A stretch of 27,765 nt of DNA from an uncultured Lachnospiraceae bacterium (GTDB taxonomy: Bacteria; Bacillota; Clostridia; Lachnospirales; Lachnospiraceae), in assembly GCA_910588285.1 (NCBI GenBank), contig CAJUQB010000022.1, positions 28,879 to 56,643 of the forward strand, given 5' to 3'. This document shows positions 12,919 through 19,838 of this stretch, in pieces (position 1 is the first letter of the stretch; each line of letters opens with the position of its first letter). A program made the position numbers and the translations under genes. The notes beneath the pieces are model-generated. The model saw only the letters and a list, made by a program, of their open reading frames with translations. It made no database searches and had not been told where the DNA came from.

Positions 12919-13027
12919 CCTTTTCCGGCGAAAAAAATCGTAAAAATCTTGCAAAAATATCGTAACCAACTTAAAACCTTTTATTGCAATTTGGACATTC
13001 CTTTGGAAAAGGGCGATACCCGGCAAA

Positions 13028-13762
13028 TTAAATGTAATGTACCGTCACTCCCCCAAAATTCAACTCCCCGGTTAAAACCAGGCTGGGGGTCCCGGTAGAC
13101 ATGTTGCGTCCCTTCTCGTCAATCCCGGCACAACAGACCTTCACGTTATTCACCACATTCCACTCCTTGGGAACATACAGCTCCACCCCTGCAAAGGACA
13201 CATCCAGGTCAACGGTCGCGCTGGCCCCTGTGATCACCGCATTGTCAAAATACACCTTCATGCCCCCAAAGCTGCACTCCAGGGAAGCATATTGGAAATC
13301 TGTGGAATTCACATATTTGATGGCAGAGCCAAAGTTGGATTTGCAAAATACGGTCTCCTGGTCAGCATCTGCCTCCTGATAATGCTCCGGCCGGGTTCCT
13401 TCCACGAAAACTTCCTTATGGTGGGAATGATACTGGGTGTAAAAGGATTTCTTTTTCTTTTTATGGAACAGCATATTCAAGCCAATGGTTCCAAGCAGCG
13501 CCGCTATCAGCACTGTCCATGGGGTCAATGCCTCAATGCCAAGCTCCTCATCAAAGATAATACAAAGAAACGCAATGGAAAACAATATCTGCCCAAACCC
13601 AAGCTTTATGATTCCGTGTATAAGCACTGCCACCAGGAACACGGCGCACAGAATGTTCCCCAGACTGAATCCCTCCAGAAACCCCAGCCTGCCAATAATG
13701 AGAAAGGCTGCCGCCAGAATCAGAAAAACGCCCCAGAATATTTTTTCTTTTTTGTCATACAT
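13028..13762 (-). CDS. LiaF-like membrane protein
   Basis: A 244-residue protein with four N-terminal membrane helices (residues ~8-105, starting MYDKKEKIFWGVFLILAAAF). A basic KKKKK linker follows, then a C-terminal soluble beta-rich domain (about 135-244) with the repeated SFGGMKVYFDNA / SFAGVELYVP / NFGGVTVHY strands. Those strands mark the cell-wall-active antibiotic response (LiaF/VraT-like) fold. In Bacillus LiaF damps an envelope-stress two-component system; here the partner is a LytTR protein, not a LiaRS pair. Its ATG overlaps the end of that upstream gene by eight bases, so they form one unit. It probably acts as the membrane partner that restrains the LytTR regulator, an inference from gene pairing. 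Confidence 0.85.
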   Translation of the reverse strand: MYDKKEKIFWGVFLILAAAFLIIGRLGFLEGFSLGNILCAVFLVAVLIHGIIKLGFGQILFSIAFLCIIFDEELGIEALTPWTVLIAALLGTIGLNMLFHKKKKKSFYTQYHSHHKEVFVEGTRPEHYQEADADQETVFCKSNFGSAIKYVNSTDFQYASLECSFGGMKVYFDNAVITGASATVDLDVSFAGVELYVPKEWNVVNNVKVCCAGIDEKGRNMSTGTPSLVLTGELNFGGVTVHYI

Positions 13763-14219
13763 AATAATTCCTCTTTTCTTCTAATTTATGCCTCAGGGAT
13801 TTATAGTAGGCTCTGGAGACAAACACCTGCTTATGGGTATTTTGAAATTCCACCTCACTGGAGGCCGTCAGGTTGCGCCGGATGGCATACACCTTTTCCG
13901 TATTCAGGATGGTGGACTTTGATATCCGCAGGAAATGTCCCGGCAGGAACTCCTCCAGCTCATACAGACGGTATTTTACCTGATACATGTCATTGGCCGT
14001 ATGGGCAAAAATTATCTTCTCCTCAGTCTCAAAAAACAGGATCTGATCCAGGGAAATATAGTACTCTGTATTCCCCTTGTAAAAGACAAAGCGCTGCTTT
14101 GCCGCGGTGATGTCCTCCAGAGCCTGCTGTATCTGCCGAATCTGATCATTCATCTCCCTGCAGCGGATCACTACCTCTTCTTCCTCAATGCTTTTGTCCA
14201 GCTCCAACCGTAATTTCAT
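13755..14219 (-). CDS. LytTR-domain DNA-binding regulator
   Basis: A 154-residue protein without a receiver domain. Residues ~1-45 form a charged helix (KSIEEEEVVIRCREMNDQIR). Residues ~50-150 form a LytTR domain: YISLDQILFFETEEKIIFAH, then LYELEEFLPGHFLRISKSTI, then LNTEKVYAIRR and QVFVSRAYYKSLRHKLEE. LytTR proteins bind direct repeats at promoters through beta-rich loops. This compact type is usually co-encoded with a small membrane protein, as here with the LiaF-like gene. GGAGATGAGG lies upstream of the ATG. Confidence 0.92.
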   Translation of the reverse strand: MKLRLELDKSIEEEEVVIRCREMNDQIRQIQQALEDITAAKQRFVFYKGNTEYYISLDQILFFETEEKIIFAHTANDMYQVKYRLYELEEFLPGHFLRISKSTILNTEKVYAIRRNLTASSEVEFQNTHKQVFVSRAYYKSLRHKLEEKRNYYV

Positions 14220-14239
14220 TTCCTCATCTCCATGTGCTT

Positions 14240-14268
14240 AGTATGGCAAACTTCACAGGAAATGTAAA
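14240..14268 (-). promoter_or_regulatory. Candidate promoter of the LytTR/LiaF-like pair
   Basis: On the minus strand TTTACA (14268-14263), 17-bp spacer, CATACT (14245-14240), about 20 bp before the LytTR start codon. The -10 is weak, as expected for a regulated promoter. Confidence 0.4.
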
Positions 14269-14287
14269 TAGCATTTTCCCAAGAGGT

Positions 14288-14323
14288 AAAAAAAGCGATG
14301 CAAGAGGTATCATCCTGCACCGC
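14288..14323 (-). terminator. Intrinsic terminator of mscL
   Basis: GCGGTGCAGGA pairs with TCTTGCATCGC (11 pairs including two G-U), loop TGATACC, followed by TTTTTTT on the minus strand. Confidence 0.8.
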
Positions 14324-14378
14324 ATTTTTCATCACAATTCACAGCCCAGAAGCCGCTGTGCCCAAAGAAGGTTCTCCC

Positions 14379-14840
14379 TTATCCTTCCACTGCCTCCGAA
14401 AGCGCTTCCAGCTGTGAGGTACAGTGGGGACACCGCACAGCGTCAATGGCGATCTCGCTCTTACAGTAAGGACAGGCCTTTGTAGTGGGCGCTGCCGGCT
14501 CCTTTTGCTCCTCCTTCCGGGAGAACCTGTCATTGATGGCATTGAGGGTTTTTACAATACAGAAAATCACCAGGGCTGTAATCAGGAAATTAATCACTGC
14601 CATGATAAAATTGCCGTATTTGAGGATCGGCGCATTCTCACCGCTTCCCATGGTCAGCTCCAGATAGGAAAAATCAATCCCTCCAAACAGTCCCAAAATC
14701 GGCGTCAAAATGTCCTGGTTCAGGGAGGTGACAATGGCGGTAAAGGCCCCGCCCACAATCACACCGACTGCCATATCCATGACATTTCCACGCATAATAA
14801 ATTTTTTAAACTCTCCGAAAAATCCTTTTCCCTTTTTCAT
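14379..14840 (-). CDS. mscL: Large-conductance mechanosensitive channel MscL with C-terminal zinc ribbon
   Basis: MscL is the pentameric inner-membrane channel that opens under extreme membrane tension and releases osmolytes. Residues 1-110 are standard: amphipathic start MKKGKGFFGEFKKFIMRGNV, TM1 with MAVGVIVGGAFTAIVTSL, a short periplasmic loop, TM2 (FIMAVINFLITALVIFCIVK) and the cytoplasmic helix. The unusual part is residues ~121-153, which carry two CxxC knuckles (C123/C126 and C137/C140, in CPYC and CPHC). They form a likely rubredoxin-type zinc ribbon in place of the plain charged tail. It follows larE by 46 bp in the same direction and has its own terminator. Confidence 0.95.
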   Translation of the reverse strand: MKKGKGFFGEFKKFIMRGNVMDMAVGVIVGGAFTAIVTSLNQDILTPILGLFGGIDFSYLELTMGSGENAPILKYGNFIMAVINFLITALVIFCIVKTLNAINDRFSRKEEQKEPAAPTTKACPYCKSEIAIDAVRCPHCTSQLEALSEAVEG

Positions 14841-14886
14841 AAGTTTCTCCTTCTATCTTAAGTATTCCTATGTACCTTTCAGGGCA

Positions 14887-15699
14887 TTATCTCTCCAGGG
14901 TCTCGTTCATGCTGCCGCTGCGGAATCCCCTAAGATCCATGGTCACGTAGGTAAATCCATAGTCCGCCAACCGCTCAATGACCTGCCTGCGAATATCCTC
15001 CTCCAGCAGCCGGCCGAATTCCTCCGGCAATACCTCCAGCCGGGCCAGGGTGCCATGAAGCCGCACCCGCATCTGACGAAAGCCCAGATCCAGAAGCAGC
15101 TCCTCCGCCTGTTCAACCATAGACAGCCGCTCCCTTGTTATCTCCTCCCCATACACAAAGCGGGAGGCCAGGCAGGCGTATGACGGCTTATCCCAGGTAG
15201 GAAGGGAAAGCTCTCTGGACAGCTTACGGATCTCCTCCTTGCTTAGCCCTGCCTCCCTGAATGGGCTGCGGATGCCAAGCTCCCCGATGGCTCTCATCCC
15301 CGGCCGGTAATCCCCCTCATCGTCCACATTTGACCCCTCTGCCATCTGGCAGATTCCATGTTGAGCGGCCACAGCCAGCATTTTCTGGAACAGCGCCTTT
15401 TTACAGATATAGCACCGGTCCGGGGGATTCTCTGAAAACCCCGGTATCTCCAAAGCCTCCACCCTGCAGATCACCTGGCGGATTCCTTCCTTTTCACAGA
15501 AAGCTCTGGCTTCCTTCAGCTCCCTCTGGGGAACCCATGCCGCCTGAACCGTCACCGCCAGAACCTGTTCTCCCAGCGCTTCCTTGGCAGCCTTCAGCAG
15601 GAATGTGGAATCCACACCGCCGGAGAAGGCCACTGCGACACTTCCCATCTCCTGAAAAATTTCCCTAAGCTTTTCTCTTTTTTGTGTTAATACATCCAT
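14887..15699 (-). CDS. larE: ATP-dependent sulfur transferase LarE
   Basis: LarE adenylates the carboxylate of a pyridinium precursor and inserts sulfur to form the nickel-pincer cofactor of lactate racemase-type enzymes. The 270-residue protein has the PP-loop SGGVDS (26-31), NPPDRCYICKK (C96, C99) and WDKPSYACLASRF with C176. C176 is the position of the sacrificial sulfur donor in the lactobacillus enzyme. The extra CxxC resembles the iron-sulfur type in which three cysteines hold a cluster and sulfur need not come from the protein; this is inferred from motif spacing. The neighbours are a gene of unknown function two bases upstream and mscL downstream. No larA, larB or larC is in the window. 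Confidence 0.9.
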   Translation of the reverse strand: MDVLTQKREKLREIFQEMGSVAVAFSGGVDSTFLLKAAKEALGEQVLAVTVQAAWVPQRELKEARAFCEKEGIRQVICRVEALEIPGFSENPPDRCYICKKALFQKMLAVAAQHGICQMAEGSNVDDEGDYRPGMRAIGELGIRSPFREAGLSKEEIRKLSRELSLPTWDKPSYACLASRFVYGEEITRERLSMVEQAEELLLDLGFRQMRVRLHGTLARLEVLPEEFGRLLEEDIRRQVIERLADYGFTYVTMDLRGFRSGSMNETLER

Positions 15700-15700
15700 T

Positions 15701-16108
15701 TCAAATCCTCCGCAAATCAGTCAGGATATGCTCCACATGGGAAATGGCCTGATCCACCTGGCTCCTGGCATCGGCAATCCTGGACTGTACCATATAATCC
15801 GCAATCAGCCCGTCAAAAAAGAAATCTGCAAAGGTAAGAAAATCACCAATATTCAAGTGCAGCTCTGTGTACACCGATACGTCCTTCAATTCCTTCTGGA
15901 AGCGGCGCAGATCATTCCTGGCTGCCTCCATGTGGGCCGATGCATCATTCAACCGGGAATGCTTTAACAGCCCGATAATCAGTCCTCCTCCCAGCATGTC
16001 CGCAATGCCAAAGCCCCTGGCGCTGGCAAGATCATTCTGGGCCTGCCGCAAGCTCCCCAGGGCGCGCTCCCCCGCTGTAATCGCTTCTCTTACTTCCTGT
16101 TCCAGCAT
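15701..16108 (-). CDS. Conserved protein of unknown function upstream of larE
   Basis: A 135-residue protein starting MLEQEVREAITAGERALGSL. It is strongly helical with heptad-like stretches and a glycine-rich hydrophobic centre (GFGIADMLGGGLIIGLLKHS), followed by AARNDLRRFQKELKDV and FADFFFDGLIADYMVQ. The plan suggests a helical bundle that may dimerise or touch the membrane. I recognise it as a type seen in Lachnospiraceae but know no function. The ATG at 16108 has AGGAGG upstream. A longer open frame begins at 16183, but its first 25 residues would come from the palindromic repeat element and are not coding. It ends two bases before the larE ATG. Confidence 0.75.
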   Translation of the reverse strand: MLEQEVREAITAGERALGSLRQAQNDLASARGFGIADMLGGGLIIGLLKHSRLNDASAHMEAARNDLRRFQKELKDVSVYTELHLNIGDFLTFADFFFDGLIADYMVQSRIADARSQVDQAISHVEHILTDLRRI

Positions 16109-16129
16109 ATAGATTCCTCCTGACTTGAC

Positions 16130-16173
16130 GTTGCCACTCACGGTCCAGAAACCGCTGGCAGTAACGATTCGGG
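16130..16173. repeat. Short palindromic repeat element, copy 2
   Basis: GTTGCCACTCACGGTCC... ending GTAACGATTCGGG. It aligns over its full length with 5139-5183. The stem is kept by paired changes: CGGT/ACCG replaces CGGCCC/GGGCCG, and GCCA/TGGC replaces CTAT/ATAG. It stands 20 bp upstream of the ATG at 16108. Confidence 0.75.
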
Positions 16174-16218
16174 TCCTGTCCATGTATGGATTTTAACATA
16201 TACGGTACAAAAGAGCAA

Positions 16219-16278
16219 TAAAAAAGAAAATCCACTCTCTGGGAAGCGCAATCCGCCCTCTCCGAAAAGTGGATTTTC
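16219..16278 (-). terminator. Intrinsic terminator of the phloroglucinol-type operon
   Basis: GAAAATCCACT and AGTGGATTTTC form a perfect 11-bp stem around a 31-base loop, followed by TTTTTTATT on the minus strand. It begins five bases after the last stop codon of the operon. Confidence 0.85.
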
Positions 16279-16282
16279 ATTT

Positions 16283-16945
16283 CTACTCTGCCGGCACTGC
16301 CATAGTCTTCAGATTCTCACTGACAATCAGGGTTGCCTCGGTCTGTGCCTGAACCTCCTCTGCCGTTACGCCGGGAGCGATCTCTGTAAGCTCCAGTCCC
16401 TGGTCCGTCACCTTGATCACGCACAGCTCTGTCACAATCTTGTCTACACACTTGACGGCTGTGGCAGGCAGCGTGATCTCCTTGAGGATCTTGGCCACAC
16501 CCTTCTGGGTGTGAGTGGTTGCAATGATAACCTCCTTTGCTCCCACCACCAGATCCATGGCGCCGCCCATTCCCGGAACCATCTTGCCCGGAACCACATG
16601 GCTGGCCAGATTGCCCTTCTCGTCTACCTGCAGGGCGCCAAGAACCGTAACGTCCACATGGCCGCCGCGGATGATGCCGAAGGACATGGCGCTGTCAAAG
16701 TAGCAGGCTCCGGGATTCACCAGAACCGGCTGTCCCCCGGAATTGATGACATCCTTAAGCTCCTCCCCTTCCTTTGCCACACGGTCCATGCCAAGGATCC
16801 CGTTCTCGGACTGGATGGTTACCTCCACCCCTTCCGGGATATAGTTGGCCACCATGGTAGGAAGGCCGATCCCAAGGTTGATCACATCTCCGTCCTTCAA
16901 ATCCTGCGCTACACGATATGCGATAATCTCTTTTGCTGATGCCAT
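16283..16945 (-). CDS. Acetoacetate-type CoA-transferase, subunit B
   Basis: Beta subunit of a 3-oxoacid/acetoacetate CoA-transferase (family I). The 220-residue protein contains NLGIGLPTMVANYIPEG and VTIQSENGILGM. Glutamate 47 of SENG is the catalytic residue that forms the CoA thioester intermediate. GLGA-type turns follow (VLGALQVDEKGNLASHVVPG, MVPGMGGAMDL). Its ATG overlaps the subunit A stop (TAATG), typical of tight coupling. In this operon it would move CoA from an acyl-CoA such as acetyl-CoA onto acetoacetate made by the lyase, giving acetoacetyl-CoA for thiolysis or butyrate formation. Substrate specificity is inferred from context. It is the last gene of the operon. Confidence 0.93.
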   Translation of the reverse strand: MASAKEIIAYRVAQDLKDGDVINLGIGLPTMVANYIPEGVEVTIQSENGILGMDRVAKEGEELKDVINSGGQPVLVNPGACYFDSAMSFGIIRGGHVDVTVLGALQVDEKGNLASHVVPGKMVPGMGGAMDLVVGAKEVIIATTHTQKGVAKILKEITLPATAVKCVDKIVTELCVIKVTDQGLELTEIAPGVTAEEVQAQTEATLIVSENLKTMAVPAE

Positions 16946-17604
16946 TACTTGTCACCTCCAACGATAATATAGTCAACCAGAATCGCCGGTGTCATCACAT
17001 AGTTGGGATCCAGCTCTCCTACCTCTACCAGCTTCTCAGCCTCTACGATTACCGTATCCGCTGCCATAGCCATCACTTCCTGGAAATTCTTGGAGGTTCC
17101 CTCGTAGTACACATTTCCTGCCTTATCCACAATGCTTCCCTTCAGGATTGCCACATCTGCCCTCACGGGAGGCTCCACCAGATACTCTCTGCCGTCGATG
17201 GTCATAGTCTCCTTGCCGATTGCCACGTCAGTGCCCACACCGGTGGGTGTAATCACAGCGCCAAGACCCATGCCGGCTGCACGGATCTTCTCCGCCAGGG
17301 AGCCCTGGGGCACTAAGGTTACCTCAGTCTCTCCGGAGGTCATCTGCGCTCCGGTCTCCTTGTTGGTTCCGATGTGGGTAGCGATTACATGCTTTACCAG
17401 CTTGGCACAAACCAGCTTGCCGGCTCCCACTCCCACATAAGCAGTATCATTGCCGATGATGGTCAGATCCTTCACGCCCTTCTCCACAATGGCGTCCATC
17501 ATCAGCTCCGAGGTCCCACAGCCCAGGAATCCGCCGATCATAATGGAGCATCCGTCCTTGATGTGGGAAACGGCTTCCTGTACAGAAACAATCTTGTTCT
17601 TCAT
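16945..17604 (-). CDS. Acetoacetate-type CoA-transferase, subunit A
   Basis: Alpha subunit of the same family I CoA-transferase. The 219-residue protein starts MKNKIVSVQEAVSHIKDGCS, with the glycine-rich CoA-binding loop MIGGFLGCGTSELMM (about residues 22-36) and GVGTDVAIGKETMTIDGREY. The length is normal. It overlaps the subunit B gene by one base, so both are made in equal amounts. Together with subunit B it would activate the acetoacetate released by the BKACE lyase. Family members act on acetoacetate, butyrate or related acids; this context favours acetoacetate. Confidence 0.93.
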   Translation of the reverse strand: MKNKIVSVQEAVSHIKDGCSIMIGGFLGCGTSELMMDAIVEKGVKDLTIIGNDTAYVGVGAGKLVCAKLVKHVIATHIGTNKETGAQMTSGETEVTLVPQGSLAEKIRAAGMGLGAVITPTGVGTDVAIGKETMTIDGREYLVEPPVRADVAILKGSIVDKAGNVYYEGTSKNFQEVMAMAADTVIVEAEKLVEVGELDPNYVMTPAILVDYIIVGGDK

Positions 17605-17636
17605 CTCCAGTCATCCTCCTTGCGATTATTCAGCCT

Positions 17637-17825
17637 CTACTCCACTTCCTCATAGAGCAGGTCATCCGGTGTGCGGGCTCCCTCCTTCAAATATGTCCCA
17701 GGCGTATCACAGGCCGGGCAGCTGCCGAATGCATCCCCGAACTCTGTGAACAGATCTGTGGCATATTTGAAGAGCTTCCCGCATTTCGGACACTTATAAT
17801 AAAAATATAATGCGCCCCAGCTCAT
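17637..17825 (-). CDS. 62-residue zinc-ribbon protein of unknown role
   Basis: A small protein with two CxxC knuckles: YYKCPKCGKLFKYATDLF and FGSCPACDTPGTYLKEG, spaced as in a rubredoxin/zinc-ribbon fold. The acidic tail ends DDLLYEEVE. It begins nine bases after the lyase stop and ends about 30 bases before CoA-transferase subunit A, all in the same direction, so it belongs to the operon. It has no membrane segment. Possible roles are a small electron carrier, a metal donor to the metal-dependent lyase or cyclohydrolase, or an assembly factor; nothing in the sequence decides. It has no assigned step in the phloroglucinol scheme. Confidence 0.82.
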   Translation of the reverse strand: MSWGALYFYYKCPKCGKLFKYATDLFTEFGDAFGSCPACDTPGTYLKEGARTPDDLLYEEVE

Positions 17826-17834
17826 AGCTTCGCC

Positions 17835-18686
17835 CTATTTCAGGCCCAGGATCTGACGTGCCTCATCCGGTGTGGCAACCTCTCTGCCAAACTCCTCAAT
17901 GACACGTCTTGCACGCTCTACGAACTGTGCGTTGCTGTCGGCAAGAACGCCCTTGGAATACATTACATTGTCCTCCATGCCTACACGGATATGGCCGCCC
18001 ATTGCCACTGCGCCATACATCATCTCCATGGCGGAATGTCCAACGCCGAAGCAGGACCAGGTGGAACCGGGACACAGGGACTCCATGGTCTCCTTCATGA
18101 ATACCAGGTTCTTCATGGTTCCCACAATACCGTTGGCACAGCCCATACAGAACTGGAAGTGCAGCGGAGCCTTGATGATGCCCTTCTTCAGATAGTATGC
18201 CGCATTGGCAATCATACCGGGATCAAAAGCCTCAATCTCAGGCTTGGTATTGGTCTCCTGGAACAGAAGGCCGCACTCCTCCAGGAACTTGGGGGAATTG
18301 ATAAACAAACCGCTGTGGAGCCAGTTCATGGAACCGCAGTCATAGGAAGCCATCTCAGGCTTCAACTCCTTAATATGGGCCATGCGGATGGTATCGTCTG
18401 CATGGATATCACCGGAGGTGGTCAGGTTGATGACAATATCACAGTCCGGATATTTGGTCTTGATGAGGTTCACGGTCTCCCGGAACTTCTCCGTGCTCAT
18501 GGTTCCGTTCCCCTCATCATCTCTCATATGTAAGTGAGCGATGGCTGCACCGGCCTTCCAGCAGGCATATACATCATCGGCAATCTCTGCCGGGGTCATG
18601 GGAACATTGGGATTATTCTCCTTCTTCGGCCATGCACCGGTCACTGCCGCCGTGATAATTGTCTTGTTCTTCAGATTCTTGTCCAT
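17835..18686 (-). CDS. BKACE-family lyase, probable triacetate acetoacetate-lyase
   Basis: A beta-keto acid cleavage enzyme (BKACE, formerly DUF849). These Zn-dependent enzymes condense a beta-keto acid with acetyl-CoA and release acetoacetate plus a new CoA ester. The 283-residue protein has the metal motif HLH (H51, H53) in AAIAHLHMRD, the conserved NLTTSGD stretch and RVGMEDN with E238, the expected third metal ligand. The start at 18686 is supported by AGGAG about ten bases upstream; the upstream ATG at 18740 lies in the leader. Given its neighbours, the likely substrate is 3,5-dioxohexanoate (triacetate), giving acetoacetate and acetoacetyl-CoA. Relatives act on 3-keto-5-aminohexanoate or dehydrocarnitine, but the cyclase and reductase beside it do not fit those pathways. 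Confidence 0.87.
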   Translation of the reverse strand: MDKNLKNKTIITAAVTGAWPKKENNPNVPMTPAEIADDVYACWKAGAAIAHLHMRDDEGNGTMSTEKFRETVNLIKTKYPDCDIVINLTTSGDIHADDTIRMAHIKELKPEMASYDCGSMNWLHSGLFINSPKFLEECGLLFQETNTKPEIEAFDPGMIANAAYYLKKGIIKAPLHFQFCMGCANGIVGTMKNLVFMKETMESLCPGSTWSCFGVGHSAMEMMYGAVAMGGHIRVGMEDNVMYSKGVLADSNAQFVERARRVIEEFGREVATPDEARQILGLK

Positions 18687-18744
18687 TTTATATTCACTCT
18701 CCTGTTCTAAATTTGCTTGGTTCTTCCCTTTTTGCATCATGGAT

Positions 18745-18779
18745 AAAATCCAGCCGGGGAAGTCCCCGCCTGGATTTTA
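18745..18779 (-). terminator. Terminator-like hairpin inside the operon, before the lyase gene
   Basis: AAAATCCAG and CTGGATTTT plus an inner GGGG/CCCC form a long stem with a short loop in the cyclohydrolase-lyase gap. On the minus strand only ATTTTATCC follows, so termination is probably partial. It could set the ratio of upstream to downstream genes or stabilise an mRNA end. Confidence 0.6.
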
Positions 18780-18827
18780 TTATAACGCGAATCGGTCCGG
18801 TCCGCAACCGCTTCCCGGGAAAAATTA

Positions 18828-19799
18828 CTAGTTCTTGAAACCGTAGTTGTCACGATCCTGACAGCCGGTTCCGCAGTACATGTAGGTTCTCTCCGGTACA
18901 TCGTTCAGATCGTCCTCATCAATCTCTGCTACGCAGCGGGCCATAGAGCCGTCGCCCATATACCATCTCAGCGGGAAGCAGTAGAAACGGAAGCGCTTGC
19001 CGGACACCTTATCCAGATCGCCGCCCAGATTCTCAACACCAACAATGCCGTGGCCCAGCATCATCTTGTGGCAGGGCTCCCAGGTTCCCCAGCAGCCGAT
19101 TGCTTCCAGATCGCCGAACTTCTTGTCATATGCCTCCTGGCCATGAAGCTTGATGTACAGCTCCTTGTCAAACTCAGCATATGCTTCCTCTCCAAACTGC
19201 TCGATGTACTCCTGGGTAATGGGTCTTCCGGATGCGCCAAGAAGGTTCATTCTTGTCATACCGTTGTTGCCCATTGCAGTGTGAAGGGGATGATCCAAAG
19301 CCTGCATATCCATAGCTACGCATTTTACCTTGTGCTCTACGAACCAGCGGCCAGCCTCCACGCCGGTACCGCAGGAATAGTGATAATATTCCTTGGAATC
19401 GTCAAATTTGCGGTGCATTCCGGTGTTCAGACATACAACCATGCCCTCCAGCTCCTCCGGCTTGATTCCTGCGCGCTTGCAGGCATCGTCCAGATGCTCG
19501 CCGGTAATCAGCTCCCAGCGGCCAACATTGATCTCTAAGCATACAGCTTCTCCGGTGTACGCATCAACCGGCATCTCATGGGTAAAGCGGGCACGCTTGC
19601 CGTCAAACTCGCGCTCCATAACGTGACGGGGAGCGTCACAGTGGGTTCCGGTATGCATGGTGCAGCCAACATACTGTGTCAGAACGCCGCCCTTTGCCAT
19701 AGAATGCTTGCTGTCGATGAGGGGCTTGTCAAAATACGGCCAACGCGGAATCTCGGCACTGAACGGATGTGTTAAATCAACGAATACTTTTTTTCCCAT
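18828..19799 (-). CDS. Cyclase-family hydrolase, probable dihydrophloroglucinol cyclohydrolase
   Basis: A 323-residue metal-dependent hydrolase of the cyclase/kynurenine-formamidase family. The signature HTGTHCDAPRH (residues 49-59) supplies the metal-binding histidines and aspartate. MGKKVFVDLTHPFSAEIPRW at the N-terminus is also typical. It is longer than the usual 200-260 residues, with an extended C-terminal half containing IGCWGTWEPCHKMMLGHGIV and a cysteine-rich tail (YMYCGTGCQDRD). Some family members hydrolyse cyclic 1,3-diketones. In the phloroglucinol pathway such an enzyme opens dihydrophloroglucinol to 3-hydroxy-5-oxohexanoate, which fits the reductase upstream and the dehydrogenase between them. 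The substrate is inferred from context. It lies 39 bp after the dehydrogenase gene. Confidence 0.85.
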   Translation of the reverse strand: MGKKVFVDLTHPFSAEIPRWPYFDKPLIDSKHSMAKGGVLTQYVGCTMHTGTHCDAPRHVMEREFDGKRARFTHEMPVDAYTGEAVCLEINVGRWELITGEHLDDACKRAGIKPEELEGMVVCLNTGMHRKFDDSKEYYHYSCGTGVEAGRWFVEHKVKCVAMDMQALDHPLHTAMGNNGMTRMNLLGASGRPITQEYIEQFGEEAYAEFDKELYIKLHGQEAYDKKFGDLEAIGCWGTWEPCHKMMLGHGIVGVENLGGDLDKVSGKRFRFYCFPLRWYMGDGSMARCVAEIDEDDLNDVPERTYMYCGTGCQDRDNYGFKN

Positions 19800-19838
19800 T
19801 TTTGAAAATCCTCCATTTCATATATGTAATATATTGTT

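Noticed and set aside
18780..18820. GC-rich stretch CGCGAATCGGTCCGGTCCGCAACC considered as a tRNA fragment or a third palindromic element
   Set aside because: No cloverleaf can be drawn and the GATTCGGG/GTTAC ends of the element are missing.
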